From positions 1-21,237 of the IMG/VR virus record IMGVR_UViG_3300030406_006868: DNA of 21,237 nt. One strand, given 5' to 3'. The DNA is from a virus. A program made the translations under genes and the position numbers. Below the pieces are notes generated by a model. That model searched no databases. It saw only the letters and a program-made list of their open reading frames with translations, and had not been told where the DNA came from. Positions 1 through 5,780 of this stretch are shown piece by piece; positions within the stretch are counted from its first letter, which is position 1; each line of letters starts with the position of its first letter.

Positions 1-48
1 CAATGAACTAATTTTTTTTCTATCATAAATTCTATAGACTTTTATCAT
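1..48 (-). CDS. Partial CDS, N-terminus only (leaves the window)
   Basis: An open frame begins with ATG at 48-46 on the minus strand, sharing an ATGA overlap with the stop of the 95-aa gene upstream, and stays open to the window edge (16 codons, starting MIKVYRIYDRKK). The start/stop overlap and shared strand suggest translational coupling in the leftward operon. Too little is present to recognise a family. Confidence 0.5.
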   Translation of the reverse strand, partial: MIKVYRIYDRKKISSL

Positions 49-332
49 ACATCCTCCATCTTAATAACCACTTGCCCTGTCCGACCATCAATTTTTCCTG
101 TTTCCCAATTAGGGAGGGGGGCATTCTCATGTAATATAATCCAGCCAGACCCTTTTAATTCTTTTTCTGTTACTTTAATTCCGTCTGGCATAGGCAAAGG
201 AATGCCGACAGGAAAATTAGGGTCTTTACCGAAAGATATAAGAGAAGACAAAACCCACTCTTTTAATACTTTTGGGTCTTTTTGTATACCTTCAGCTCCC
301 CCATACATTTCAAACAAATCATTTTCGTCCAT
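45..332 (-). CDS. Hypothetical protein (95 aa)
   Basis: I do not recognise this family. The product is 95 aa, soluble and acidic at the N-terminus (MDENDLFEMYGG), with a proline-rich centre (FPVGIPLPMPDG, about residues 40-51) and a C-terminal beta-like stretch ending in GQVVIKMEDV. The ATG at 332 has an AGGA Shine-Dalgarno at normal spacing. It sits directly after the 214-aa gene (15-nt gap) and overlaps the next leftward gene by ATGA, so it is an internal cistron of the leftward operon. Its first codons and SD closely resemble those of the 214-aa gene. No membrane segment or catalytic motif is visible. Confidence 0.75.
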   Translation of the reverse strand: MDENDLFEMYGGAEGIQKDPKVLKEWVLSSLISFGKDPNFPVGIPLPMPDGIKVTEKELKGSGWIILHENAPLPNWETGKIDGRTGQVVIKMEDV

Positions 333-348
333 TATTTTTCCTATTATT
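321..348. repeat. Repeated translation-start block, copy 1
   Basis: These 28 bases, covering the SD and first codons of the 95-aa gene, match 980-1007 (SD and first codons of the 214-aa gene) at 25 of 28 positions when compared by eye. Both encode M-x-E-N after the same spacing. Confidence 0.5.
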
Positions 349-991
349 ATGCTCCTTTGTAATCAGGCTCAAACTCAAAAAATTCATTTTTTAATTTTTC
401 AATAGCTTTAATTCTTTTGTCGTAACAGGAATTGCATTGTATATATGCATAGTTTTTTTTCTGTATTTCATTATTAAACGATTCAATAAGATAGCTTAGT
501 TCATGAATGTGATGTGGCATCCTGAAGCATTTGTTGTTTATTTCTGCTGAAAAAGATCTATGAATAACAAAAAAATCATCTTTGGTAACAGTTAAATATA
601 TCATTTTGAAATAATTATTATAATTTGGAGTTGTAAAAGTGATTGTGATAATACCCTTTACATTTTTTTTCTTCATATGATCATGTATCTTAGGAGTTAA
701 ATTTTCTATGCAGTTATCTGTGCCGGCATATTTGTTATTTTTTCCATATCGCCATTTGATATTTTTATCAAACAAAGACTTGGGCAGTTGTGGTCCTCGA
801 TATGTTTCTACTATATACAAATGATTCTCATGCCGATTATACCTACCTTTCCCATGAAATTCTAAAACATCATTTAATTGGTCTATACATCTTTTGATAT
901 ATTTAAGTATATTTTTTTTTATATGAATTTTAGAGCCGAAGTGCTCATAGTATTTTCTTCTTAATTCAGATTGATTTTCATTTTCGTACAT
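347..991 (-). CDS. Hypothetical protein (214 aa)
   Basis: Not a family I recognise. The 214-aa product is basic and soluble. Visible features are a basic helical N-terminus (residues 10-40), a central beta-rich part (VKGIITITFT then MIYLTVTKDDFFVIH, about 111-144), a His cluster PHHIHE (159-164) and a CNSC pair (186-189) in a helical C-terminus. The His and Cys residues could bind a metal, but there is only one CxxC, so this is speculative. The ATG at 991 has AGGA 8 bases upstream. It lies 11 nt downstream of the 83-aa membrane protein gene in the leftward operon. The spatial separation from packaging genes suggests a host-takeover or regulatory role rather than a virion part; that is inference. 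Confidence 0.75.
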   Translation of the reverse strand: MYENENQSELRRKYYEHFGSKIHIKKNILKYIKRCIDQLNDVLEFHGKGRYNRHENHLYIVETYRGPQLPKSLFDKNIKWRYGKNNKYAGTDNCIENLTPKIHDHMKKKNVKGIITITFTTPNYNNYFKMIYLTVTKDDFFVIHRSFSAEINNKCFRMPHHIHELSYLIESFNNEIQKKNYAYIQCNSCYDKRIKAIEKLKNEFFEFEPDYKGA

Positions 992-1007
992 AATTTATCC
1001 TATTATT
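980..1007. repeat. Repeated translation-start block, copy 2
   Basis: Second copy of the 28-base block found at 321-348, here covering the SD and start of the 214-aa gene; 25 of 28 bases agree. Confidence 0.5.
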
Positions 1008-1254
1008 TTATTTTTTTAGTCGCTTTTCTATATAGTGATGATAAAGACTCTTTTTTCTTTAGCTTTCTTTCTACAAACATTTTAAACAAAAATATAACTA
1101 CAAATAAAATCAAAAGAAATAAACAATAAATTGCGATAAATTTTAAAAATAAAACAATTAGAGAAATAGCGCCTCCTTTACTTAAAACATCAACCCCTGT
1201 GAGTGCTTTATAAAAAAAAGCGATTCCTAGTAAACAAAAAAACAGTTTAATCAT
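1003..1254 (-). CDS. Small membrane protein, two hydrophobic segments (83 aa)
   Basis: The 83-aa product has two hydrophobic segments: about residues 2-19 (IKLFFCLLGIAFF) and a long one at about 29-58 rich in I, L, F and V, followed by a strongly basic tail (ERKLKKKES to the end, KKIK). This predicts an inner-membrane hairpin with the positive tail in the cytoplasm. The ATG at 1254 has only a weak purine-rich SD (AAAGAG). It follows the 19-aa reading frame at 1332-1273 by 18 nt. The shape is compatible with a holin or a superinfection-exclusion protein, but nothing in the sequence decides between them. Confidence 0.7.
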   Translation of the reverse strand: MIKLFFCLLGIAFFYKALTGVDVLSKGGAISLIVLFLKFIAIYCLFLLILFVVIFLFKMFVERKLKKKESLSSLYRKATKKIK

Positions 1255-1272
1255 AATGCTCTTTTTTTTATA

Positions 1273-1332
1273 TTATTTAATTTTCCAAACCCCATTAATT
1301 CTTGTTCTCACAGTTATGATTTTTTTACTCAT
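1273..1332 (-). CDS. Microprotein (19 aa), first cistron of the leftward operon
   Basis: On the minus strand ATG (1332-1330) is preceded by a strong AAGGAG at ideal spacing and opens a 19-codon frame, MSKKIITVRTRINGVWKIK, then TAA. The product is basic with no membrane segment. It is the first frame after the motif at 1356-1372 and precedes the 83-aa gene by 18 nt. The SD is better than that of the following gene, so it is either a genuine microprotein or a leader peptide that couples translation into the membrane-protein gene. Confidence 0.5.
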   Translation of the reverse strand: MSKKIITVRTRINGVWKIK

Positions 1333-1355
1333 AAATTTCTCCTTTATTGTTTCGT

Positions 1356-1372
1356 TGTATAAACTATAGTAT
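1356..1372 (-). promoter_or_regulatory. Control motif A (ACTATAGT family), leftward
   Basis: Read on the minus strand this is ATACTATAGTTTATACA, built on the palindrome ACTATAGT (1363-1370). It lies 24 nt upstream of the first leftward cistron, where a -10 element and transcription start are expected. It matches the motif at 8281-8296 except for two transitions. Confidence 0.5.
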
Positions 1373-1410
1373 ATATAATTTGTATTGTAATATTGATTTG
1401 TTCTGTTATG

Positions 1411-1425
1411 TCCTAATGATTAGGA
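1411..1425. promoter_or_regulatory. 15-bp perfect palindrome, candidate operator
   Basis: TCCTAATGATTAGGA is a perfect 7-1-7 inverted repeat in the middle of the divergent control region, between motif A (leftward) and the rightward promoter at 1489-1517. Its position suits a dimeric regulator acting on both directions. No regulator can be assigned to it. Confidence 0.35.
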
Positions 1426-1457
1426 ATTAAGTTTAATTTATAGGTTTATTTTATGTT

Positions 1458-1502
1458 ATTTAAAGAAAAACTTTAAATTATTTTTTTATTTACTTTAAAT
1501 TA
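1458..1502. repeat. AT-rich hairpin and direct repeats in the divergent region
   Basis: ATTTAAAG (1458-1465) and CTTTAAAT (1471-1478) form a perfect 8-bp inverted repeat around AAAAA, followed by a T-rich run (1479-1491). ACTTTAAATTA occurs at 1470-1480 and again at 1492-1502, spaced by 22 bases (about two helical turns). This could be a weak rightward terminator, a protein-binding array, or low-complexity AT sequence. Confidence 0.3.
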
Positions 1503-1526
1503 AATGTTTACTATAATATATATAGT
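1489..1526 (+). promoter_or_regulatory. Rightward promoter with control motif E
   Basis: TTTACT (1489-1494), a 17-nt spacer and TATAAT (1512-1517) form a sigma70-like promoter facing the 44-aa gene at 1551. ACTATAATATATATAGT (1510-1526) overlaps the -10 and is an inverted repeat (ACTATA-5 nt-TATAGT), related to the ACTATAGT motifs elsewhere. The strong SD TAGGAGGG follows at 1534-1541. Confidence 0.55.
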
Positions 1527-1550
1527 TATCGAGTAGGAGGGACACACATT

Positions 1551-1685
1551 ATGCCTTGGAAAGCTAAGAAAACTAAATCTGGAGCAGTTGTAAAAGATAA
1601 GAATAATAAGACTGTTAGCACACACACTAGTATGAAAAAAGCTAAAAGCTCAGTCAAAGCAAGGTACGCAAACTATAAAAAATGA
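1551..1685 (+). CDS. Small basic protein (44 aa)
   Basis: ATG at 1551 with a strong SD (GGAGGG, 1536-1541) opens a 44-codon frame starting MPWKAKKTKSGAVV and ending in KARYANYKK; its TGA overlaps the ATG of the next gene (ATGA). About a third of the residues are Lys or Arg, so it probably binds nucleic acid or is simply very basic. The C-terminal part (THTSMKKAKSSVKARYANYK) resembles short basic proteins near packaging genes of marine phages, by memory rather than search. It is the first cistron after the rightward promoter, so it should be well expressed. Confidence 0.7.
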   Translation: MPWKAKKTKSGAVVKDKNNKTVSTHTSMKKAKSSVKARYANYKK

Positions 1686-2122
1686 CAGAACAAGAAACTG
1701 AGTTTGATAAACAGCAAAAGCATATCGATTTAGTGGAAAAAGCATACACACAAGAATTTAAACTAGGGCACTTTACACCAACATACACAGATTTAAAAAA
1801 AAGAACTGGTTTGAGTATAAAAGAAATCAAAGAGGTTCAGTCAAAATATAACTTTAATCCAAAGCAATCTAATTTAAGGTTTTTTGTACCAGCTGTGTTA
1901 AATACAGCTTTGGATATGATATTTGATGAGGATCTGCGTAGTAGCGCAAGAATAAAGGCCATAGAAACTTATTTAAAGGTTTTTAACTCAGATCCAGAGC
2001 TTATGACTGGAAACGATTTTAATATTAAGGTTATAACACAAGACTTTAAAGAAATCGAAAAACATGTAGAGATTAGACACGCTGAAGTAAAAGCGTTACA
2101 GGAAGAAGATATTCATGGATAA
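1682..2122 (+). CDS. terS: Putative terminase small subunit (146 aa)
   Basis: Small terminases recognise phage DNA and present it to TerL. This 146-aa protein has the expected build: a helical start (1-30), a helix-turn-helix-like segment (about 31-54, with TPTYTDLKKRTGLSIKEIK), a central helical oligomerisation-like part (70-105, with AVLNTALDMIF and RIKAIETYLKVF) and a C-terminal stretch NDFNIKVITQDF, followed by an acidic helix. The ATG overlaps the preceding stop and it overlaps the following gene by 8 nt, indicating tight coupling. TerL lies about 1.8 kb downstream rather than next door, which weakens the call. The coiled-coil/HTH protein after TerL (5298-5780) is the alternative candidate. 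Confidence 0.5.
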   Translation: MTEQETEFDKQQKHIDLVEKAYTQEFKLGHFTPTYTDLKKRTGLSIKEIKEVQSKYNFNPKQSNLRFFVPAVLNTALDMIFDEDLRSSARIKAIETYLKVFNSDPELMTGNDFNIKVITQDFKEIEKHVEIRHAEVKALQEEDIHG

Positions 2123-2387
2123 ATATAAAAGAGGACAAGAACAGTTTAAGGGTTATAACAAACCTAAAAGAACGCCAGGGCATGCTACTAAATCACATGC
2201 TGTACTAGCTAAAGAAGGGGATAAGATAAAGCTTATTCGTTTTGGTCAACAAGGAGTTAGCGGTGCAGGTAGCGCAACGGATGCTAAGTCTATGGCAAGA
2301 CGTAAAAGTTTCAAAGCTAGACATGCTGAAAATATAAAAAAAGGAAAGATGTCTGCTGCCTATTGGGCTAATAAGGTTAAATGGTAA
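2115..2387 (+). CDS. Small basic phage protein with conserved C-terminus (90 aa)
   Basis: A 90-aa basic protein (many Lys and Arg). The segment KLIRFGQQGVSGAG (39-52) and the C-terminus RRKSFKARHAENIKKGKMS followed by AAYWANKVKW match, from memory, a compact domain of unknown function that recurs in phage genomes, often with the same final tryptophan-containing motif. Its role is not known to me; nucleic-acid binding is plausible from charge. It overlaps the end of the upstream putative TerS gene by 8 nt and is followed by overlapping or closely spaced small genes, so it belongs to the same operon. SD is AGGAAG at 2100-2105. Confidence 0.75.
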   Translation: MDKYKRGQEQFKGYNKPKRTPGHATKSHAVLAKEGDKIKLIRFGQQGVSGAGSATDAKSMARRKSFKARHAENIKKGKMSAAYWANKVKW

Positions 2388-2650
2388 CAATGAGTAAAAA
2401 TAAAATAGAAAAAATATATAAAAAAAAGAAAATGATAATAACCCATTATGGAGAAGACATAGAGTTAAATGAAGAAGACATAAAATATGAAATTTATGAT
2501 CATTTTATGAAAAGGATTGTAATTACTGAAAGAGAGTTAGTGTATCAGCAGCAAATTTTAGAAAATTGGAAACAGATCACATGGGTATCAATATGTGTAA
2601 TATTATCCGTAATATTTGCATTTACGGTTATATTATTACTAGGTAAATAG
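2381..2650 (+). CDS. C-terminally anchored membrane protein (89 aa)
   Basis: The N-terminal two-thirds is charged and helical (KNKIEKIYKKKKM then acidic GEDIELNEED), and residues 67-88 form one strong hydrophobic segment (ITWVSICVILSVIFAF onward) ending GK. That predicts a protein anchored by its C-terminus with the charged part in the cytoplasm. Two starts are possible: ATG 2381 (AAGG only 4 nt upstream, overlapping the previous gene) or ATG 2390, giving MSKNKIEK. A single C-terminal segment is unlike a classical two-segment holin. It is the first member of a run of small membrane or helical proteins. Confidence 0.65.
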   Translation: MVTMSKNKIEKIYKKKKMIITHYGEDIELNEEDIKYEIYDHFMKRIVITERELVYQQQILENWKQITWVSICVILSVIFAFTVILLLGK

Positions 2651-2658
2651 GAGAAAAA

Positions 2659-2922
2659 ATGTTTAATACAATTGTTGAGAGAATAATACAAACAATCGCT
2701 AAAAGAGTTGAAAGAAAAATTAATAAGCGTTTAATAGCAGAGTTAGATGAATTTGCTCTAATAAGCAAAGCTGCTAAACATAGATTACACAGAGAGTTAG
2801 ATGGATTTGCAGGCATCATAGCCAACTCTAATACACAAATAGAAGCTTATCTTAAACCAAGATTAACTAGAATAGAACAAAGGTTACAGGCCTTAGATAA
2901 AAAGATATTAAAAGATGAGTGA
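2659..2922 (+). CDS. Small helical protein (87 aa), unknown function
   Basis: The 87-aa product looks almost entirely helical and basic, with repeated R/K-E-L/I patterns (KRVERKINKRLIAELDEF, then RLTRIEQRLQALDKKILKDE) that suggest amphipathic helices or a short coiled coil at 65-87. There is no convincing membrane segment. A good SD (AGGAG, 2650-2654) lies 4 nt before the ATG at 2659, and the stop overlaps the next microprotein gene by 8 nt. I do not recognise the family; a small scaffold or adaptor protein is possible from shape alone. Confidence 0.65.
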   Translation: MFNTIVERIIQTIAKRVERKINKRLIAELDEFALISKAAKHRLHRELDGFAGIIANSNTQIEAYLKPRLTRIEQRLQALDKKILKDE

Positions 2923-2995
2923 AGTATCTGGCGTTGTATTTTTATACATTGGATTATTATTAAGTTTAAGCTTTATTTTTATAGACTTAGAATAA
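2915..2995 (+). CDS. Membrane microprotein (26 aa)
   Basis: ATG at 2915, overlapping the end of the previous gene by 8 nt, opens 26 codons beginning MSEVSGVVFLYIGLLLSLSF and ending FIDLE, then TAA. One hydrophobic segment (about 6-23) lies between an acidic start and an acidic end. The SD is weak (AAAAG), so expression would rely on coupling to the upstream gene. It sits among other small membrane proteins, which supports it as real, but the short length makes chance possible. Confidence 0.4.
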   Translation: MSEVSGVVFLYIGLLLSLSFIFIDLE

Positions 2996-3011
2996 AAAGG
3001 ATAAAGGAATT

Positions 3012-3176
3012 ATGTCATACATTTTAGTCGTATTTTTATCAATTGTATGGATATTAGGTTTTGGATATTTAGCGTCACATGTAGATTTTATAAAACAAAA
3101 CAAGGCTTTCATACTTCTGATTATCCAGATGTTAATATTATTAATTTCAATTTATTATTTAAAATTTAAACATTAA
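3012..3176 (+). CDS. Two-segment membrane protein (54 aa), holin-like
   Basis: An ATG at 3012 with SD AAAGGAA (3003-3009) opens a 54-codon frame beginning MSYILVVFLSIVWILGFGYL. Two hydrophobic segments (about 4-22 and 33-50) are joined by a short polar loop containing HVDFIKQNK, and the protein ends KFKH. Small size and a two-helix hairpin are the shape of small phage holins, which form membrane lesions to time lysis. No endolysin gene is in this window, so the holin call is an inference from shape and neighbours only. It lies 16 nt after the 26-aa frame. Confidence 0.55.
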   Translation: MSYILVVFLSIVWILGFGYLASHVDFIKQNKAFILLIIQMLILLISIYYLKFKH

Positions 3177-3191
3177 AAGGAGGAAAAAATC

Positions 3192-3266
3192 ATGTTAGAA
3201 ATTATAGATTTTTTAGCACAAAACCCTGAAGTTGTAGGGTTGATTTGCATTTTAGTGCTCGTATAG
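3192..3266 (+). CDS. Membrane microprotein (24 aa)
   Basis: A very strong SD (AAGGAGG, 3177-3183) stands 8 nt before ATG 3192, which opens 24 codons: MLEIIDFLAQNPEVVGLI, then CILVLV and TAG. The C-terminal third is hydrophobic. The SD is among the best in the window, which argues for translation despite the tiny size. It is the last cistron before the second control region. Confidence 0.5.
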   Translation: MLEIIDFLAQNPEVVGLICILVLV

Positions 3267-3277
3267 ATAGAATGTAA

Positions 3278-3292
3278 ACAATAGTATATTGT
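3278..3292 (+). promoter_or_regulatory. Control motif B-prime
   Basis: ACAATAGTATATTGT is a perfect inverted repeat (ACAATA-GTA-TATTGT). Its first eight bases match the motif in front of the portal (ACAATAGTTTATATT, minus strand 8244-8230). It lies upstream of the winged-helix-like gene at 3348 and overlaps the -35 element of the promoter at 3289-3317. Confidence 0.4.
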
Positions 3293-3338
3293 AATTAACT
3301 TTAATTTGTATCATAATATAAACTATAGTGTACAAATT
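3289..3338 (+). promoter_or_regulatory. Rightward promoter with control motif B
   Basis: TTGTAA (3289-3294), a 17-nt spacer and CATAAT (3312-3317) form a sigma70-like promoter for the operon starting at 3348. CATAATATAAACTATAGT (3312-3329) matches 8228-8245 at 17 of 18 bases. The motif is enclosed by an inverted repeat, AATTTGTA (3303-3310) and TACAAATT (3331-3338), which looks like an operator over the start site. Confidence 0.5.
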
Positions 3339-3347
3339 AGGGGTATT

Positions 3348-3737
3348 ATGAGATTTACTAGTTTTATTGAAAAAAGAGCAGCTATGCGCTCTGAATTTTA
3401 TTATATAAGGTTCATGGAGTTTTTGTTTGACGAATTTTATTACGTTATTAAATGTAAAAAAAACCATTTTAAAGGGCACGCAATATTAAATCTTGAGGAC
3501 TTATATAATAAAAAAGACACGTATTATCAAAGACTAAGAACAATGACTTTAAACAGGTGCGTTTACATAATTACAGATTTAGTGAACAAGGGGCTTTTAG
3601 AGGTTCAACACTTACAGCAACATAACTTAAACGTAAAAAATGTGTGTTATAAGATATTGAATTTAGAAAATTACATTAAAGAAATTAACATAAAAAAAAA
3701 CAATCATTCAAAAATGAGGAGAATAAAAGTTGGATAA
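3348..3737 (+). CDS. Putative winged-helix DNA-binding protein (129 aa)
   Basis: ATG 3348 is chosen because AGGGG precedes it at 5 nt; an upstream TTG in frame at 3306 lies inside the promoter. The basic 129-aa protein has aromatic-rich helices at the start (EFYYIRFMEFLFDEFYY, 16-32) and a segment YYQRLRTMTLNRCVYIITDL (59-78) followed by VNKGLLEVQ, the usual pattern of a recognition helix leading into a wing (80-105). The basic tail ends KKNNHSKMRRIKVG. A transcription regulator of the phage, possibly acting on the ACTATAGT motifs, is attractive since it is the first gene after a control region; that link is inference. Confidence 0.5.
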   Translation: MRFTSFIEKRAAMRSEFYYIRFMEFLFDEFYYVIKCKKNHFKGHAILNLEDLYNKKDTYYQRLRTMTLNRCVYIITDLVNKGLLEVQHLQQHNLNVKNVCYKILNLENYIKEINIKKNNHSKMRRIKVG

Positions 3738-3930
3738 AATCACTTGGATATACATCGGACAGTTTGCAACAGTTTTAATTATATTAGCCCTTTTTCTTCT
3801 TTTTTATAAAAGATTAGATTACTTAACTAAAAGCAATATGGATCCAGTACATGTCTTAAATAGACCTAAAACGTTAATAGAAAAAATGGAAATTAGAAGA
3901 CAAGCTGAAGAAGATAGAAGGTACGTTTAA
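3730..3930 (+). CDS. N-terminally anchored small membrane protein (66 aa)
   Basis: Start is TTG at 3730 with AGGAG 8 nt upstream; it overlaps the previous gene by 8 nt. One hydrophobic segment at about 5-26 (TWIYIGQFATVLIILALFLL) is followed by a charged, helical tail rich in Arg and Glu (EKMEIRRQAEEDRRYV). This shape is seen in inner-membrane spanins, but the tail is short and there is no partner lipoprotein gene in view, so I leave it unassigned. It directly precedes TerL. Confidence 0.6.
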   Translation: MDKITWIYIGQFATVLIILALFLLFYKRLDYLTKSNMDPVHVLNRPKTLIEKMEIRRQAEEDRRYV

Positions 3931-3949
3931 AAAATTATAGAGGGGACAC

Positions 3950-5290
3950 TTGAGTTTTTTTAAATTAAAAAATGGGGTCTGGGAATGTAACGTTACTTTA
4001 AACCCATTTCAATCAGCCGCAGAAAAAGATTTTTGGGATAATGGCCAAATCTCAAAAGATAAGATAATGCAATACTTGTTAGTTGGTGGCTTTGCTAACG
4101 GTAAATCATTTTGGACTACCTTCACTACGCATCGCATGTGTTTAAAATATCCAGGAACACAGTGGTTGTTTATTAAAAATGTTAGTAAAGATTTAGAGAC
4201 AACAGCTATTACACAAATGATAAAGGATTTTGGAGTAACGAATACCTTTAAATATAATAAAAAAGACAAAACATTTACTTATAAAAACGGATCTAAAATA
4301 CAGTTTACAGGACTAGATAATAATAACGTTAGTGGATTGTTATCTTCACAATGGGATGGTTTTACTTTTAACCAAATTGAAGAAATTGATGAAGAGGTTT
4401 ACTTGCACGTTTTTGGTCGACGAAGAGGAAATAGAGACCGCAAAATTGTTTTGTTAATGGAGGGGAACCCAGCGCCAGGATGGGTAAAAAAAAGATTTAT
4501 CGATGAACCTGTAGACGAATATACAAAGCTTTATTCTAGTTCGACACATGTAAATGCACATAACTTACCTGATGATTACATAGCAGGGATGGTGAGAGTT
4601 TTTGGGCAAGAAAAAATTGATCGCTATATGATGGGTTCATGGGAGTCAAATGACATTAAAGTATTTCATCAGTTTAAAGAGTTTGAAAATGTTATTCCAT
4701 CACACGAAATAGATTCAGATTCCCTTATTTATGTAGGTTTTGACCATGGGGTTGTTCATGCCTCAGCTTTTATTTGGATAGCACTGAACAAGAAAGGAGA
4801 AATACATGTTTTTGATGAATTCTATGAAAAAAAAGCAAGCACATTACAGTTAAGAGCTGCAGCTACGCGATGGGGTAAATACCCTATTGTGGCAGATTAC
4901 GCAATAAAAAGAGTTGAACGTGACGGCAGATGCTTATGGGACGACTTAGTTCAAGATGGTTTACGGTTACAGGAATCTAACAAGGATAAGCTTGGAAATA
5001 TCAGAATTATTAACGATGGTTTTTTAAATAAAAAACTATTTATTCATGATAACTGTACTAATTTAATTCGTGAAATAAATAATTATCAATGGAAGCTAAA
5101 TAGTGCAGGGGCTGTAAACAAAACGTATGAAACACCAGTAAAAAAAGATGATGACGCATTAGATGCGTTTATGTACGTTTATCGCGAAATGGTTGACCGT
5201 AATCCACCTGAACAAAATGAAGCGCAGAAGCGTTTAGCTGAAAAGTTTAATCTAATGCGTAACTCAAGTATGAAAAGAAGATATTGTTAG
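3950..5290 (+). CDS. terL: Terminase large subunit (446 aa)
   Basis: TerL is the packaging motor: an ATPase that pumps DNA through the portal and a nuclease that cuts concatemers. Visible motifs are a Walker A-like GGFANGKS (46-53), a Walker B region GFTFNQIEEID (136-146) with the catalytic glutamate, the coupling motif EGNP (171-174), and RNase H-like nuclease aspartates in YVGFDHG (D265), HVFDEFY (D289) and DDALDAF (401-407). At 446 aa the length is typical for a compact TerL. The start is TTG at 3950 with AGGGG 4 nt upstream; no upstream ATG fits. It follows the 66-aa membrane protein gene and is 7 nt before the coiled-coil/HTH gene. Confidence 0.95.
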   Translation: MSFFKLKNGVWECNVTLNPFQSAAEKDFWDNGQISKDKIMQYLLVGGFANGKSFWTTFTTHRMCLKYPGTQWLFIKNVSKDLETTAITQMIKDFGVTNTFKYNKKDKTFTYKNGSKIQFTGLDNNNVSGLLSSQWDGFTFNQIEEIDEEVYLHVFGRRRGNRDRKIVLLMEGNPAPGWVKKRFIDEPVDEYTKLYSSSTHVNAHNLPDDYIAGMVRVFGQEKIDRYMMGSWESNDIKVFHQFKEFENVIPSHEIDSDSLIYVGFDHGVVHASAFIWIALNKKGEIHVFDEFYEKKASTLQLRAAATRWGKYPIVADYAIKRVERDGRCLWDDLVQDGLRLQESNKDKLGNIRIINDGFLNKKLFIHDNCTNLIREINNYQWKLNSAGAVNKTYETPVKKDDDALDAFMYVYREMVDRNPPEQNEAQKRLAEKFNLMRNSSMKRRYC

Positions 5291-5297
5291 GAGAATT

Positions 5298-5780
5298 ATG
5301 AATATTGAAGAAATTTTAAAAAAAGTAGATCAAAAAATAAATGTTTTAAGAAATGAAATGACATTAAATTTTAGAGATTTACAAAATCAAAATAGTACAA
5401 TGGCCCAAAATACAAAACTTGTAGAGATGGGAATGGCTATGGATAAACTGCAATCACAGGTAGCTTTTTGCGAAAACCAAACATTACCTAAATTAGAGCA
5501 GGTAGAAAAACGAATAGAAACTGCAGAAACTAAAATAACCACGATAAGTGAAGAAGCTTTACCGTTAGTTCTTAAAAGCACAGTGAAAACAGTAAACGAC
5601 GGTGAATTAAAAGAATTGTACATACAGTGCGATGGATTAACTTACGATTTGCTTGGATCTAAATTAAATATGGGTGCGAGCACAGTCAGTCAGTACATTA
5701 ACGATAACCGTAAAAGCCAAGAAGGTAGAAGAGCTATATACAACTTTTTAACGGAGCACTTAAAAAATGCCAATGTATAG
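5298..5780 (+). CDS. Coiled-coil protein with C-terminal HTH (160 aa)
   Basis: Residues about 4-85 look like a long coiled coil (NIEEILKKVDQKINVLRNE, later LPKLEQVEKRIETAETKI). The C-terminal part (114-137, LTYDLLGSKLNMGASTVSQY) reads as a helix-turn-helix of the sigma/TrfB-like type, followed by a helix RRAIYNFLTEHL. A coiled-coil oligomer carrying DNA-binding heads placed directly after TerL would suit a DNA-recognition subunit, so this is an alternative small terminase candidate. It could also be a transcription regulator. The ATG has AGGAG 5 nt upstream, and the gene overlaps the zinc-ribbon gene by 14 nt. Confidence 0.6.
   Translation: MNIEEILKKVDQKINVLRNEMTLNFRDLQNQNSTMAQNTKLVEMGMAMDKLQSQVAFCENQTLPKLEQVEKRIETAETKITTISEEALPLVLKSTVKTVNDGELKELYIQCDGLTYDLLGSKLNMGASTVSQYINDNRKSQEGRRAIYNFLTEHLKNANV

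Noticed and set aside
31-40. TCTATAGACT near the left end as another control motif
   Set aside because: It shares only CTATAG and lies inside the coding frame of the partial leftward gene, without the flanking TTTATA.
1458-1491. Intrinsic terminator on the plus strand
   Set aside because: A hairpin with a T-run is present, but the stem is wholly AT and no rightward transcript is expected upstream, so I list it only as a repeat structure.
3252-3479. 75-codon minus-strand frame across control region 2
   Set aside because: It runs antisense through the promoter and the winged-helix-like gene, has no SD and an unstructured composition.
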